Of a stretch of DNA of 64,000 nt, positions 53,240-61,694 are shown in pieces. Under the pieces are notes generated by a model. It was not told the origin of the DNA. It saw nothing but the letters and a program-made list of their open reading frames with translations, and did not search any database. The stretch is from the NCBI RefSeq assembly GCF_046098205.1, contig NZ_JBJURJ010000008.1, positions 248,001 to 312,000 of the forward strand. Reading direction: 5' to 3'. The stretch is from Paenibacillus_AR mesotrionivorans (GTDB lineage: Bacteria > Bacillota > Bacilli > Paenibacillales > NBRC-103111). Each line of letters begins with the position of its first letter. Within the stretch, counting starts at the first letter, position 1. The translations under genes were made by a program, and so were the position numbers.

Positions 53240-54340
53240 TTACCGCAAACAATCAGACAGAGCCGGCAGGTTCAGCTCCCGGATGCCCTCAGCCACCAGC
53301 CCGGCGATGGCCAAGGCTCCCTTCTCCGAGAAGTGGGTATTGTCCGTGGTGCCGTCCGGGAGCCCGGCATATTCCCCCGGTGCCGTCCACATAAACAGGA
53401 CCTTGGAGGGTTCATCCCCCACCTGCTCCAGCAGCGCTCTGCTTTTGGCCGCCAGATTAATGTAAGGCACCTCCAGCTCACGGGCCAGCTCCTCCATAGC
53501 GGGGATATAATCGCCGTGGGTATCCTTGATGGTGCCGTCCTCCTCGAAGAACCGCCGCTGCATGGCGGAAACCAGTACAGGCAGCGCCCCGCGCTCCCGG
53601 GCACCCTCAATGTAACGGGTCAAAAACTCCTTATACGTGGAATAGGCTTCCGTTCCGCGTTCATCTTCCTTCTCATCGTTGTGGGCAAATTGGATTACCA
53701 GCACATCCCCGGCTTTGATCAGCTTCCAAATCCGGTTCAGACGGTCTTCCACGATGAAGCTCCTGGAGCTGCGGCCGGAGCGGGCATGGTTGTCCACCGC
53801 AATATTGGCGTTCAGGAACTTGCCGATAGCTTGGCCCCATCCGGTATACGGATATCCTGCCGATGGCTGGTCCGTCACCGTGGAGTCCCCGGCCAGGAAC
53901 AAGGTAGGCAGCATGGGTGCATGAACGATCTCAATGGTTTCCACCCGTACTCCCTCTGCGTCCCAGGCTAACTTCAGTTGTCCGTCGCATACATGCATGG
54001 CAAACTCCTCACGGATACTTTCCCCAGCTCCGGCAGGAGCGTGGTCCAGCACAATGCGGCCGCGCCCTTCCTTCACAGTCAAGGCCGCCCCTTCAGCCAA
54101 ACCCGTATAGGACACCCCAACGGTATAATTGCCTTTGGGCACATTCACCAGGAAGGACGGCTTCATCGGCACAAAATAATCCCCCGGCCAGGAGTCCATC
54201 AGGTCTTCATAACGGGAAAACGCTGGCGGCATGGAAAAGCCATACCCTGTATTCCAACTGAAGCCGGTCTCCTGCTCCAGTACAATCCAATCCTCTCCCC
54301 GGTTCTCCGGGCTAAAAGTAAAGCGGTAACTCAGACTCAA
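53240..54340 (-). CDS. SGNH hydrolase, rhamnogalacturonan acetylesterase type
   Basis: About 366 residues. A beta-rich N-terminal domain of ~160 residues precedes a CE12-like SGNH domain with block I FLAGDSTVTD (nucleophile Ser), block III VIQFAHNDEKEDE and block V DNTHFSEKGA (catalytic Asp and His). The family removes acetyl groups from pectin rhamnogalacturonan (YesT-like). There is no signal peptide, so it would act on imported fragments. The open frame extends to a TTG at 54397, but AAAGGGTG lies 6 nt before a TTG at 54340, which I prefer. No transport genes adjoin it. Confidence 0.82.
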   Translation of the reverse strand: MSLSYRFTFSPENRGEDWIVLEQETGFSWNTGYGFSMPPAFSRYEDLMDSWPGDYFVPMKPSFLVNVPKGNYTVGVSYTGLAEGAALTVKEGRGRIVLDHAPAGAGESIREEFAMHVCDGQLKLAWDAEGVRVETIEIVHAPMLPTLFLAGDSTVTDQPSAGYPYTGWGQAIGKFLNANIAVDNHARSGRSSRSFIVEDRLNRIWKLIKAGDVLVIQFAHNDEKEDERGTEAYSTYKEFLTRYIEGARERGALPVLVSAMQRRFFEEDGTIKDTHGDYIPAMEELARELEVPYINLAAKSRALLEQVGDEPSKVLFMWTAPGEYAGLPDGTTDNTHFSEKGALAIAGLVAEGIRELNLPALSDCLR

Positions 54341-54602
54341 ACCCAACACCCTTTCGCTTATATTAATGAACAAACGGAGATGAACAAATGCGTTCAAAAC
54401 CTTACGCTTTTAGAATATCCTGATCCATCCCCGATGTCCATGGCGAAATCGCGTCAATCGTCACCGGTTCCGGTGATCAGGTTCTTTCTCCGTCTCCCCC
54501 TCCATACCAGCTATAAAGGCAATAGGTTATGGGTCTTGGACGGGGCAGCTTTCTTTTGTTATCTTGAAAAGAGTGCCAGTAAGAGAGGAGCTGCCGTTTG
54601 TC

Positions 54603-55529
54603 ATGTTCGCCGCCGTATTCAGCACGATGTTTCAGGTGATTGTCCCCATCTCCATCCCCGTTATAGCCGGAGCCCTGCTCCGCAGGTTCACTCAGCTGGA
54701 TGTGAAGCCTTTATTGACCCTTTATCTGTATTTCCTGAGCCCTGCCATTATCTTCGATACCTTGTCCAAGGCGTCCATCAGCTCCAGCGATATTTACCAG
54801 ACCTTAGGCTTTTGCCTGCTGAATCTGCTTCTGCTGTGGGCCTGCGCCCAACTGCTCAGCCGTGCGCTTAAGCTGCCTCAGCCCGAAACGGCAGGCCTGA
54901 CGCTGATGTCCACCTTCACCAACAGTGTGAATTACGGTCTTCCGCTGGTGCTGCTGGCCTTCGGCCAGGCGGGTCTGGACCACGCCTCCGTTTATGTCAT
55001 CACCCAGATGGTTATTGTGAACACAGTCGGGATCTATTTTGCCGCGCGCTCCCACTTTTCCTTCCGCAATGCGCTGGTGTCCATCTTCCGCCTGCCCGCC
55101 ATCTATGCCGCCGCTCTGGCTATCCTGCTCCGGACCACAGGCCTGCATCTGCCTGAAGGGGTGGATAAGGGAATCACCATGGTGGCTGGCGCTTATTCTC
55201 CGGTAGTGCTGGCCATCCTCGGCGCGCAGATGGTGCGGGTGGCCGGAGTGAAACTGGAGCCCCATGCCAACAAAACCTTCCTGGCGGGTATGGCCGTCCG
55301 TTTGCTGCTGTCCCCTCTGATTGCTGCGGCCGGATTATGGGTCCTGCGTGTGGAAGGAACCCTGTTCTCCGTGCTGCTGGTTCTTGCCTCCATGCCTGCC
55401 GCCGTAAATGCGACGGTTCTGGCAGAGAGATACGGCGCTGCGCCGCAAATTGTGTCCAAATGTATTCTGTGGACCACCTTGGCTTCCTTTTTGGTTTTGC
55501 CCATCCTGCTGGCTCTGGCACCGGGATAA
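54603..55529 (+). CDS. AEC-family (auxin efflux carrier-like) transporter
   Basis: 308 residues with about ten helices in two repeated halves. Typical family motifs are PISIPVIAGALLRR in TM1, FLSPAIIFDTLSKA, the FTNSVNYGLPLVLLAFG unwound-helix region and PAAVNATVLAERYG near the end. Bacterial members move malate, lactate or other small carboxylates; the substrate here is unknown. Start at the ATG 54603, with AGGAG about 12 nt upstream; the longer TTG frame (54564) has no ribosome site. Confidence 0.85.
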   Translation: MFAAVFSTMFQVIVPISIPVIAGALLRRFTQLDVKPLLTLYLYFLSPAIIFDTLSKASISSSDIYQTLGFCLLNLLLLWACAQLLSRALKLPQPETAGLTLMSTFTNSVNYGLPLVLLAFGQAGLDHASVYVITQMVIVNTVGIYFAARSHFSFRNALVSIFRLPAIYAAALAILLRTTGLHLPEGVDKGITMVAGAYSPVVLAILGAQMVRVAGVKLEPHANKTFLAGMAVRLLLSPLIAAAGLWVLRVEGTLFSVLLVLASMPAAVNATVLAERYGAAPQIVSKCILWTTLASFLVLPILLALAPG

Positions 55530-55594
55530 CATTTTCCTCAAAAAAACCGGAAAAAGCCATGTAGGATTTGGTAAAATGGGAAGGAAAGAGGTGA

Positions 55595-56020
55595 ATGGCT
55601 GTGGCAACAAGCATATTCGATGTGAAGGCTCAAATGCCCGACGATGGCAGTATCGCGTCTGTTCTGGGACAGGCTAAACCCGCCTGGGACAGTGTGGAGG
55701 ACATACTGAAGGAGACTTGCGGGGAGATTGCGAAGGAATGGAAATTTTACAGTAAAAAATCCGGATGGTGCCTAGTTTACAAACACAAAGGAAAAACCCT
55801 GCTCTACACCCTTCCATGCCGGGAGTACTTCAAGGTTTGGTTTGTATTGGGCGCGGTGGCCTTGGAAGCCGCCAAACAAGCCCCGCTGCCGGAGCCTGTG
55901 CTGGAGGCGGTCCGCACCGCCATAACGTATGCAGAAGGCACCTCATTTGGTGTGGATGTACACGCAATGAAGGATTTAGATGCGGTGAAGCTGCTTTTGT
56001 CCATCAAAATGGAAGGGTAA
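55595..56020 (+). CDS. DUF3788 family protein
   Basis: 141 residues, soluble. FYSKKSGWCLVYKHKGKTLLY and FKVWFVLGAVALEAA match the DUF3788 family of small proteins of unknown function. The ATG has AAAGAGGTGA directly upstream. Stands alone between AEC and CBS genes. A ligand-binding role is often guessed for this family but nothing here tests it. Confidence 0.75.
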   Translation: MAVATSIFDVKAQMPDDGSIASVLGQAKPAWDSVEDILKETCGEIAKEWKFYSKKSGWCLVYKHKGKTLLYTLPCREYFKVWFVLGAVALEAAKQAPLPEPVLEAVRTAITYAEGTSFGVDVHAMKDLDAVKLLLSIKMEG

Positions 56021-56053
56021 GCAATCCTGTATAAGGCCGCAAGCTCCGGACTG

Positions 56054-56551
56054 CTATGGAAGCTGCCTGTTCAAGGTTGGCGTTTGTTCTTCTTCGGCAA
56101 GGGTGCTCTGGAAGGAATGGCGGATCACATCGCCGCGGCTGATAATCCCCACCAGAACTCCGTTTTTCTCCACCGGCACCTTCTTGATCTGCCTCTTGCC
56201 AAGTAAGGAAGCGATGTCCTCCACCTCTTCGTCCCAATCCACCTTGTACACCTTTTTTTGGGCGATGACCATCACATTCAGACCGAGAATACGCTTGATC
56301 CGATCCTCATATTCATCCTGATCTCCCCTGAATACCATGCTGAAAAACAAGGAACCCACCACCTGGTCCTCCTGGCGCCCTACATACCGGAGTATATCCC
56401 CGTCGCTGATATAAGCGACGATTTCATTGCGCTCATTAACTACGGGAAGGCCGCTGATGCGGTACTTGATGAACTTCTCGATCACCGCCCGGACAGAGTC
56501 CGTTTCCTTTACCTTATAAGCGGGGTTGACCATAATTTCATGGGCCTTCAT
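56054..56551 (-). CDS. two-CBS-domain protein
   Basis: 165 residues consisting of a CBS pair: CBS1 (KVKETDSVRAVIEKFIKYRI, LPVVNERNEIVAYISDGDIL) and CBS2 (VYKVDWDEEVEDIASLLGKR, VPVEKNGVLVGIISRGDVI). CBS pairs bind adenine nucleotides. No catalytic domain is attached, so it is presumably a free-standing sensor. The start at 56551 is chosen because GGAGG lies 8 nt before it; the GTG at 56566 overlaps that ribosome site. Confidence 0.87.
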   Translation of the reverse strand: MKAHEIMVNPAYKVKETDSVRAVIEKFIKYRISGLPVVNERNEIVAYISDGDILRYVGRQEDQVVGSLFFSMVFRGDQDEYEDRIKRILGLNVMVIAQKKVYKVDWDEEVEDIASLLGKRQIKKVPVEKNGVLVGIISRGDVIRHSFQSTLAEEEQTPTLNRQLP

Positions 56552-56663
56552 TTCCCATTCCTCCACGAATGTAATCTATATTTGTATTATACAACTATAC
56601 CCCCGACTGTCAACGGACATCTATGGAATCCGGCCTCTTTGTCCGAAAATCCTACCATCAACA

Positions 56664-56697
56664 GAAAAACAGCCTGGACATAAGTCTCCAGGCTGTT
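56664..56697 (-). terminator. terminator of the MarR-MFS operon
   Basis: AACAGCCTGGA (56669-56679) / TCCAGGCTGTT (56687-56697) with a T run on the minus strand, 24 bp beyond the MFS stop. Confidence 0.88.
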
Positions 56698-56720
56698 AAA
56701 GCTGCCGATCCTATTAAATA

Positions 56721-58349
56721 TTAATGAATGGACACCGGCTCCTGCTGAACCGCACGCTCTGCCTCCGGCATTTTGTTGGAGGTGCGCAGCGGGATTTCGC
56801 GGATGAAGAAGGTCAGAACCAGCGCCAGCACCAGGAGGGCCGTACCCGACAGGAAAACGGTGGTCAGCGCGGAACTGAGGGAGTCCTTAAGCATATCGAC
56901 CATATGCTGGATAACAGGCTGGATATCCGCCGGCAGAGAAGCCATCAGCTCCTTCAGCTTGGGCTGGTCGAGAAGCGCCTGAGGACCTTGGAGATCCTTC
57001 AGCGATGCGGCCAGCTTCGGATTGGCGCTTGCCAGATTGGCGATATTGGCCGTTCCGGAAGAACCGGTTGCAGCCGCCGCGCTTTGCATGTGGTTCTTCA
57101 GGGACGTGGTCATAATGGTGCCCATGACGGCAACGCCGATGGTCCCGCCCATGTTCCGGAACAGCTGCGAGGAAGCGGTGGCGACCCCCAGCTCATTCGG
57201 CTTGACGGCATTTTGCACAGTCAGGGAGAAAACCGGCATGCCCAGACCCAAACCGGCTCCGAACACGATCATGGCGATAACCGCCATCCATACGGAGTCC
57301 ATGTACGCCATAATCAGCATGCCTGCTACCATGATGGGGAAACCTAGGACGGCAAACTTCTTGTATTTGCCCGTTTTAGTGATCATCCGACCGGTCATGG
57401 CGCTGACGAATACCATAGCCAGAGACATAGGCATGGTCACATAACCCGAATAGGTAGGCGATATGCCTTCTACACCCTGCACGAAAAACGGCAGATAAAT
57501 CAGCGCGCCCATCATACCGGCGTTCATAATAAAGCCGATCACATTAGACAGGGTAACGATGTCATTACGGAACAGGGACAGCGGCAGCACCGGACTTTTG
57601 GCCCGCATTTCCACCAGAATGAAGATGAGCAGGAAAACAGCCGCAGCTGCGAACAATCCGATGGTTTGCGCAGAACCCCATGCATACTTGGTGCCAGCCC
57701 AGGAGAAGCCCAGCAGAAGCGGGACAATGGTCAAGGTCAGGAAAAGCGAACCCCAATAATCGATGCTCTCCGATTCCTTGCGGGGAACCTTCGGGAACAG
57801 AGCCAGAATCATGATGAAGGCCACAATTCCCAGGGGCAGGAAGATCCAGAACAGCCATTTCCACGGCATGTTATCCACCAGCCAGCCGCCCAAGGTAGGG
57901 CCAAGCACACTGGAGAAGCCGAATACGGCCATCATTACACCGGTCCACTTGCCTCTTTCACGCGGGGAGAACAAGTCGCCCACCGCTGTGAAGGCTGACG
58001 ACATGATGATACCGGCGCCTATACCCTGGATACCGCGGTACGTAATCAACTGGAAGATATCCTTGGAAAATCCGCTTAAGAATGCACCGATCATAAAAAA
58101 TACGATACCTGACAGAATAAATGGCTTACGCCCGTAAATATCCGACAGCTTGCCGACCAGTACGGTGGCAATGGTAGAGGTCAGCATGTAGATGGTAATG
58201 ACCCACGTGTAATATTCCATGCCGCCCAGAATGGCAATGATCCGGGGCATGGCGGTACTGACTATAGTCTGGTTGATGGCGGAAAAAAACATGGCGCCGA
58301 TTATGGCGATCATGATAGATAATTTCCGTTTGTGTGAAAGTTCTTCCAT
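56721..58349 (-). CDS. DHA2-family drug efflux MFS transporter
   Basis: 542 residues and 14 helices, the EmrB/QacA type. It has the motif A loop (GKLSDIYGRKPFILSGI), motif C (SVLGPTLGGWLVDN) and the DHA2-type TM1 (IGAMFFSAINQTIVSTAMPRI). It has a long external loop before the last helix (about 435-500). It lies 39 bp after a marR gene on the same strand, so it is likely repressed by that protein and exports a toxic compound. Confidence 0.9.
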   Translation of the reverse strand: MEELSHKRKLSIMIAIIGAMFFSAINQTIVSTAMPRIIAILGGMEYYTWVITIYMLTSTIATVLVGKLSDIYGRKPFILSGIVFFMIGAFLSGFSKDIFQLITYRGIQGIGAGIIMSSAFTAVGDLFSPRERGKWTGVMMAVFGFSSVLGPTLGGWLVDNMPWKWLFWIFLPLGIVAFIMILALFPKVPRKESESIDYWGSLFLTLTIVPLLLGFSWAGTKYAWGSAQTIGLFAAAAVFLLIFILVEMRAKSPVLPLSLFRNDIVTLSNVIGFIMNAGMMGALIYLPFFVQGVEGISPTYSGYVTMPMSLAMVFVSAMTGRMITKTGKYKKFAVLGFPIMVAGMLIMAYMDSVWMAVIAMIVFGAGLGLGMPVFSLTVQNAVKPNELGVATASSQLFRNMGGTIGVAVMGTIMTTSLKNHMQSAAAATGSSGTANIANLASANPKLAASLKDLQGPQALLDQPKLKELMASLPADIQPVIQHMVDMLKDSLSSALTTVFLSGTALLVLALVLTFFIREIPLRTSNKMPEAERAVQQEPVSIH

Positions 58350-58388
58350 TCGTCTCTTCTCCTTTAATTGGTCTTTCTTACTAAGCCC

Positions 58389-58823
58389 CTATTCTTTGTC
58401 TGGGGGGGCCAGCTTTTCCAGCAGTCCGGTGAGGACGATTCTTTCCTCTGGCGTGAGCCGTGAAAAATAGTCATGGATAAGCTCATTCCGGATGGAAACG
58501 GCCTGCGCAAGCATTTCCTCCCCGGAAGCGGTGAGCTCCACCAGGATAGATCTTCGGTCAGCGGGATCATCCCGGCGTACCACGTAGCCCGCACGTTCCA
58601 TGCGGTCGATCATCACTGTCACGGCGCTGGGCTTCACCTCCACTTTGTCGGCGATGTCGCTAAGCTTGCATTTTCCCTTCCGCTTGACATAGAAGAGCAC
58701 ATACATCTGCGGCGCGGTAATGGAAGGGCCCATCCGCTGCAGGAGCTGGCATTCGAAGTTGCGGCGGAATCGCAGATTCGCCGTATGGAACCGCTCAATG
58801 AGGTCATCGGAATCCTGTGACAT
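58389..58823 (-). CDS. MarR-family repressor of the MFS pump
   Basis: 144 residues. The winged helix (LSDIADKVEVKPSAVTVMIDRM) and wing (RRDDPADRRSILVELT) are canonical. First gene of an operon with the DHA2 pump. A perfect ATTTAAA-CAA-TTTAAAT palindrome at 58847-58863, 24 bp upstream, is a fitting autoregulatory operator. Confidence 0.9.
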   Translation of the reverse strand: MSQDSDDLIERFHTANLRFRRNFECQLLQRMGPSITAPQMYVLFYVKRKGKCKLSDIADKVEVKPSAVTVMIDRMERAGYVVRRDDPADRRSILVELTASGEEMLAQAVSIRNELIHDYFSRLTPEERIVLTGLLEKLAPPDKE

Positions 58824-58846
58824 TCGTCGTGGTCTCCCTGCTTTTT

Positions 58847-58863
58847 ATTTAAACAATTTAAAT
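58847..58863. promoter_or_regulatory. MarR-type operator palindrome
   Basis: A perfect 7+3+7 inverted repeat, ATTTAAA-CAA-TTTAAAT, just upstream of the marR-MFS operon. Confidence 0.75.
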
Positions 58864-59009
58864 ATTAACCAGTTTCACTAATGTCGTCAAGTCTTATTCG
58901 GGAGTGTTTGTACACCTATTATTGACATAGCAGCTTATGATAGAGCTCCGTTCACGGTTGAAAATAATGGTGGGAAGCGGGTGCTGGCTGGATTCGTAGG
59001 AGGACTGGA

Positions 59010-59428
59010 TAGCGGAAGGCATACTTACGTTATATCGCCACATGGCGGGGCAAATGGGAAAGAGCGGAAGGGTTTCTTCCGCTCTTCTTCCTTTGAAGGG
59101 TGTAAACGGCCCTGTTAGCTCGCAATAAGGGAAAATCCGCTTCCCTTATCCGGCCCCAATGGGGGGCCCCGCACTATTAGCGGAAGGTTACATTCCGCTA
59201 TCCGTCGCTCCTCTGCCTGAGCGGCCCTAAGGACAAGAATAACGGAAGCCCGTTTCCGCTAATCCCGCCGCGCGGCCCAATCAAGCAGCAATAGCGGAAG
59301 CATTGTTCCGCTATTGCCAGCACCAATGGCAGCCTCCGGGTCCATAGGCCCGGATAACGGAAAACGGCTTCCGCTAACCATCCCGGATGCCACGCTGCAG
59401 CCCTCTTAGCGGAAATTCCCTTCCGCAA
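59010..59428. repeat. intergenic array D of eight phased palindromes
   Basis: Eight hairpin units with 8-nt arms (TARCGGAA / TTCCGCTA and variants) and 6-7 nt loops. Their GGAA cores start at 59014, 59066, 59130, 59182, 59244, 59296, 59359 and 59411. Steps are 52, 64, 52, 62, 52, 63 and 52 bp. The second member of the last three pairs begins TAGCGG, the first TAACGG or TAAGGG. The gap is divergent, between two marR genes. Loops and spacers are unrelated. Confidence 0.92.
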
Positions 59429-59572
59429 AATCCCCTTCCGACGCCTCTTTTCCAACAATCAGCAAGCTCCACCGGCCATCCCACCTGCTCCCCTACACCC
59501 TATTGTGTTTTCAAACCCCTGCACCTATGTTAATCTTGACATAAGCATACGCTACCAACGGAGGTCCTTACG

Positions 59573-60034
59573 ATGAACCAACAATCCCTGGAGGGTGTGG
59601 AGCTGGAGCTGGCTCTGCTGATCCGCCGACTCACCTCCATGATTTCCTATCAGAAGGTAGGCAGTCTGGACCGGGCCGCTTACCTGCTGCTTACCCAGAT
59701 TTCTCTGGGCGGAGCCTGCAGCATCAAAACCCTGTCCCATACCTTTCACCTGGACATCTCCACCGTCAGCCGCCAGGTTTCCGCCCTGGAGCAAAAGGGT
59801 TATGTGCGCCGCGTCCCCGATGAGCTGGACGGACGGGCTTTTATCCTCAGCATTACCGAGCTGGGGGAGCAGCTCCTGACGGATGACAAGGCCAACCGGA
59901 TGGCCAAGCTTGGCCATGTGCTGGATAACTGGACCGATGCGGAGATGCAGCAGTTCGGCGAGCTGCTCCAGAAATTCAACCACAGTGTGGTGGAAGCCGA
60001 ATATATGGAAAAAGTGCCCCAGCATGATAGCTGA
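59573..60034 (+). CDS. MarR-family transcriptional regulator
   Basis: 153 residues. SIKTLSHTFHLDISTVSRQVSALEQKG is the recognition helix region (read in two windows) and RRVPDELDGRAFILSITELG the wing. ATG has GGAGG 8 nt upstream. It is monocistronic, with a terminator shared with the convergent AraC gene. No target gene adjoins it on its strand, so its targets are probably elsewhere. Confidence 0.88.
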   Translation: MNQQSLEGVELELALLIRRLTSMISYQKVGSLDRAAYLLLTQISLGGACSIKTLSHTFHLDISTVSRQVSALEQKGYVRRVPDELDGRAFILSITELGEQLLTDDKANRMAKLGHVLDNWTDAEMQQFGELLQKFNHSVVEAEYMEKVPQHDS

Positions 60035-60048
60035 GGCACTTCTTTTTC
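60012..60048. terminator. terminator between convergent marR and araC-type genes
   Basis: AAGTGCCCCAGC / GCTGAGGCACTT (two mismatches) followed by a T run on the plus strand. Confidence 0.85.
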
Positions 60049-60060
60049 TAGACGGTCACT

Positions 60061-60933
60061 CTACGAATGCAGCAGCTTCTGCCGCTCCCGGTACTCCGTG
60101 GGAGTGCAGCGAAACACCTTTTTAAACTGGCGGGCGTAATAATTCTGGTCGGAAAAGCCGCTCTCCATGGCCGCCTGCTGTACGGAAACCGCATCGTCCC
60201 GAAGAAGCGTGCAGGAATAATCCAGCCTGCGGCGGATGATATAGTCGATGGGCGTGGTCTGGTAATTCCGCGCGAACACGCGGCAGAACTGCCTCTTCGA
60301 CAGATACGCCGCCTCCGCCAGCTGGTCCAGCGTAATCGGCTCCAGGAAATGCTCCTCAATGAACGTCACCGCCTCGCCGATCCGCAGGGCCTTATTCTCC
60401 TCCCCGCCGCTGTTGGCGGAATAATACCGGGACAAGGTGGCCACCAGCGCCGAAAAACAGGTCCGGATCATCAGCCGGTACCCCTCCTCCTTCCGCTCCG
60501 CCTCCTCCAGAATGGAATCCAGCATCCCCGATACCTTCGCCAGCTGCTCCGGCTCCAGAGTCAGCATGCCCTTGAAATTCATTTCCTTCCGATAAAACGG
60601 CTCGATATAAAACAGCGCCTGGAAACCCGGCAGGCATTTCAGCTCCGACAGCTGGAGCAGCTGGTCCCGGTGGAACATGACGTTAACGTACTGGATATTG
60701 TTCACATCCCGGTAACCGTGGGCCACATCCTCGTGGATCAGAAACACCTGCCCGGCTGAAACCGGGTACTCCCTTCCTTCAATCACATGGACGGCGCTTC
60801 CCTCCAGAATCACCACCAGCTCGGAAAAATCATGGCTATGCACAAAGTAGTCATGGGTTAACGGGCATTTTTGGATGCGGAAAATAAACCCCGGATCCAG
60901 ATCCATATCCCTATAATAAATTTTTTTGGTCAT
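60061..60933 (-). CDS. AraC-family regulator, RhaS/RhaR-like
   Basis: 290 residues. An N-terminal cupin (HSHDFSELVVILEGSAVHVI, SAGQVFLIHEDVAHGY) is followed by two helix-turn-helix motifs (LDQLAEAAYLSKRQFCRVFA and SVQQAAMESGFSDQNYYARQ). It is divergent from a mutarotase-like gene and a GH2 gene, about 105 bp away, and probably controls them in response to a sugar. Rhamnose is a guess from the neighbours. Confidence 0.88.
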   Translation of the reverse strand: MTKKIYYRDMDLDPGFIFRIQKCPLTHDYFVHSHDFSELVVILEGSAVHVIEGREYPVSAGQVFLIHEDVAHGYRDVNNIQYVNVMFHRDQLLQLSELKCLPGFQALFYIEPFYRKEMNFKGMLTLEPEQLAKVSGMLDSILEEAERKEEGYRLMIRTCFSALVATLSRYYSANSGGEENKALRIGEAVTFIEEHFLEPITLDQLAEAAYLSKRQFCRVFARNYQTTPIDYIIRRRLDYSCTLLRDDAVSVQQAAMESGFSDQNYYARQFKKVFRCTPTEYRERQKLLHS

Positions 60934-61038
60934 GTCATTATTATGCTAAACAAAGACCGGATCGTCAAGGCGCCCGCCTCCCGCATGGCTTACCATAGAA
61001 GAGAAGACATAAAGCTTGTTTCATAGGAGGTGCATAGA

Positions 61039-61689
61039 ATGAAGCGCTGTCAATTCAGAGCTCAGATGAAGACAGAAGCCGACATAAAGTCATTTTTGGA
61101 GCAAAATCAACCCTCCCTTCAGGAGCGGATGACCGGAAACGGGGTTAGCCGCCTCAGTCTTTTCCAATGGGACAGCCAGCTGTTTGTATATTATGAATGC
61201 CCCGGCGAGGGTCCGGCTGCAGATCCCCATATGCTGCTCCCGGGTGCTCCGGAAGTGCTGCGGGTTTGGCCCGGTGGTGCTGAGGATCGACGTTGGGCGC
61301 CGATGGCGGATATTTTCCACTATCAGGCACCTGTGGAGGAATTGCCCTGGCGGACTGCCCAAGGGAGCGGCACACCTTACGGAAGATTGGCCCGGCTTGA
61401 GCCGGACAAGATCGCCAGCTATATTTTTTACCACTACCAATACCAGGAGGAAAAACCTGGCGACGGCTGCAAATACGGCATCATTTCCCTGCATGAGGAC
61501 CTGATGTTCTTTTATTCGGAAAAGCCTTATCTAGTGGAAAAAGCGCCTTACCGCGGCAAACTTACCACCTCCAATACGCCAACCGACTGGGGAGCCGTTA
61601 TGGACCCCCACTTCGTCAAATGGCCCGACTCCCGCCCCTGGCTGGACATCCCGCTGGTTCTCCATGCGGAAATTGAACAAGGAAGGTGA
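61039..61689 (+). CDS. L-rhamnose mutarotase-like protein (DUF718-like), possibly duplicated
   Basis: 216 residues from the ATG at 61039 (AGGAGGTG 6 nt upstream). The first half (MKRCQFRAQMKTEADIKSFL, LFQWDSQLFVYYECPG, PMADIFHYQ) follows the pattern of RhaM/DUF718 ferredoxin-like mutarotases. The second half (DKIASYIFYHYQYQEEKPGD, LHEDLMFFYSE, WPDSRPWLDIPLVLHAEI) shows a similar order, suggesting two such domains in one chain; usual RhaM is about 105 residues. The GH2 gene follows 5 bp later. The family call is moderate, the duplication is inference. Confidence 0.55.
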   Translation: MKRCQFRAQMKTEADIKSFLEQNQPSLQERMTGNGVSRLSLFQWDSQLFVYYECPGEGPAADPHMLLPGAPEVLRVWPGGAEDRRWAPMADIFHYQAPVEELPWRTAQGSGTPYGRLARLEPDKIASYIFYHYQYQEEKPGDGCKYGIISLHEDLMFFYSEKPYLVEKAPYRGKLTTSNTPTDWGAVMDPHFVKWPDSRPWLDIPLVLHAEIEQGR

Positions 61690-61694
61690 CGATT

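Noticed and set aside
59010..59428. CRISPR array
   Set aside because: Regular spacing suggests it, but units are palindromic, vary in arms and loops, alternate between two spacings, and no cas gene lies near.
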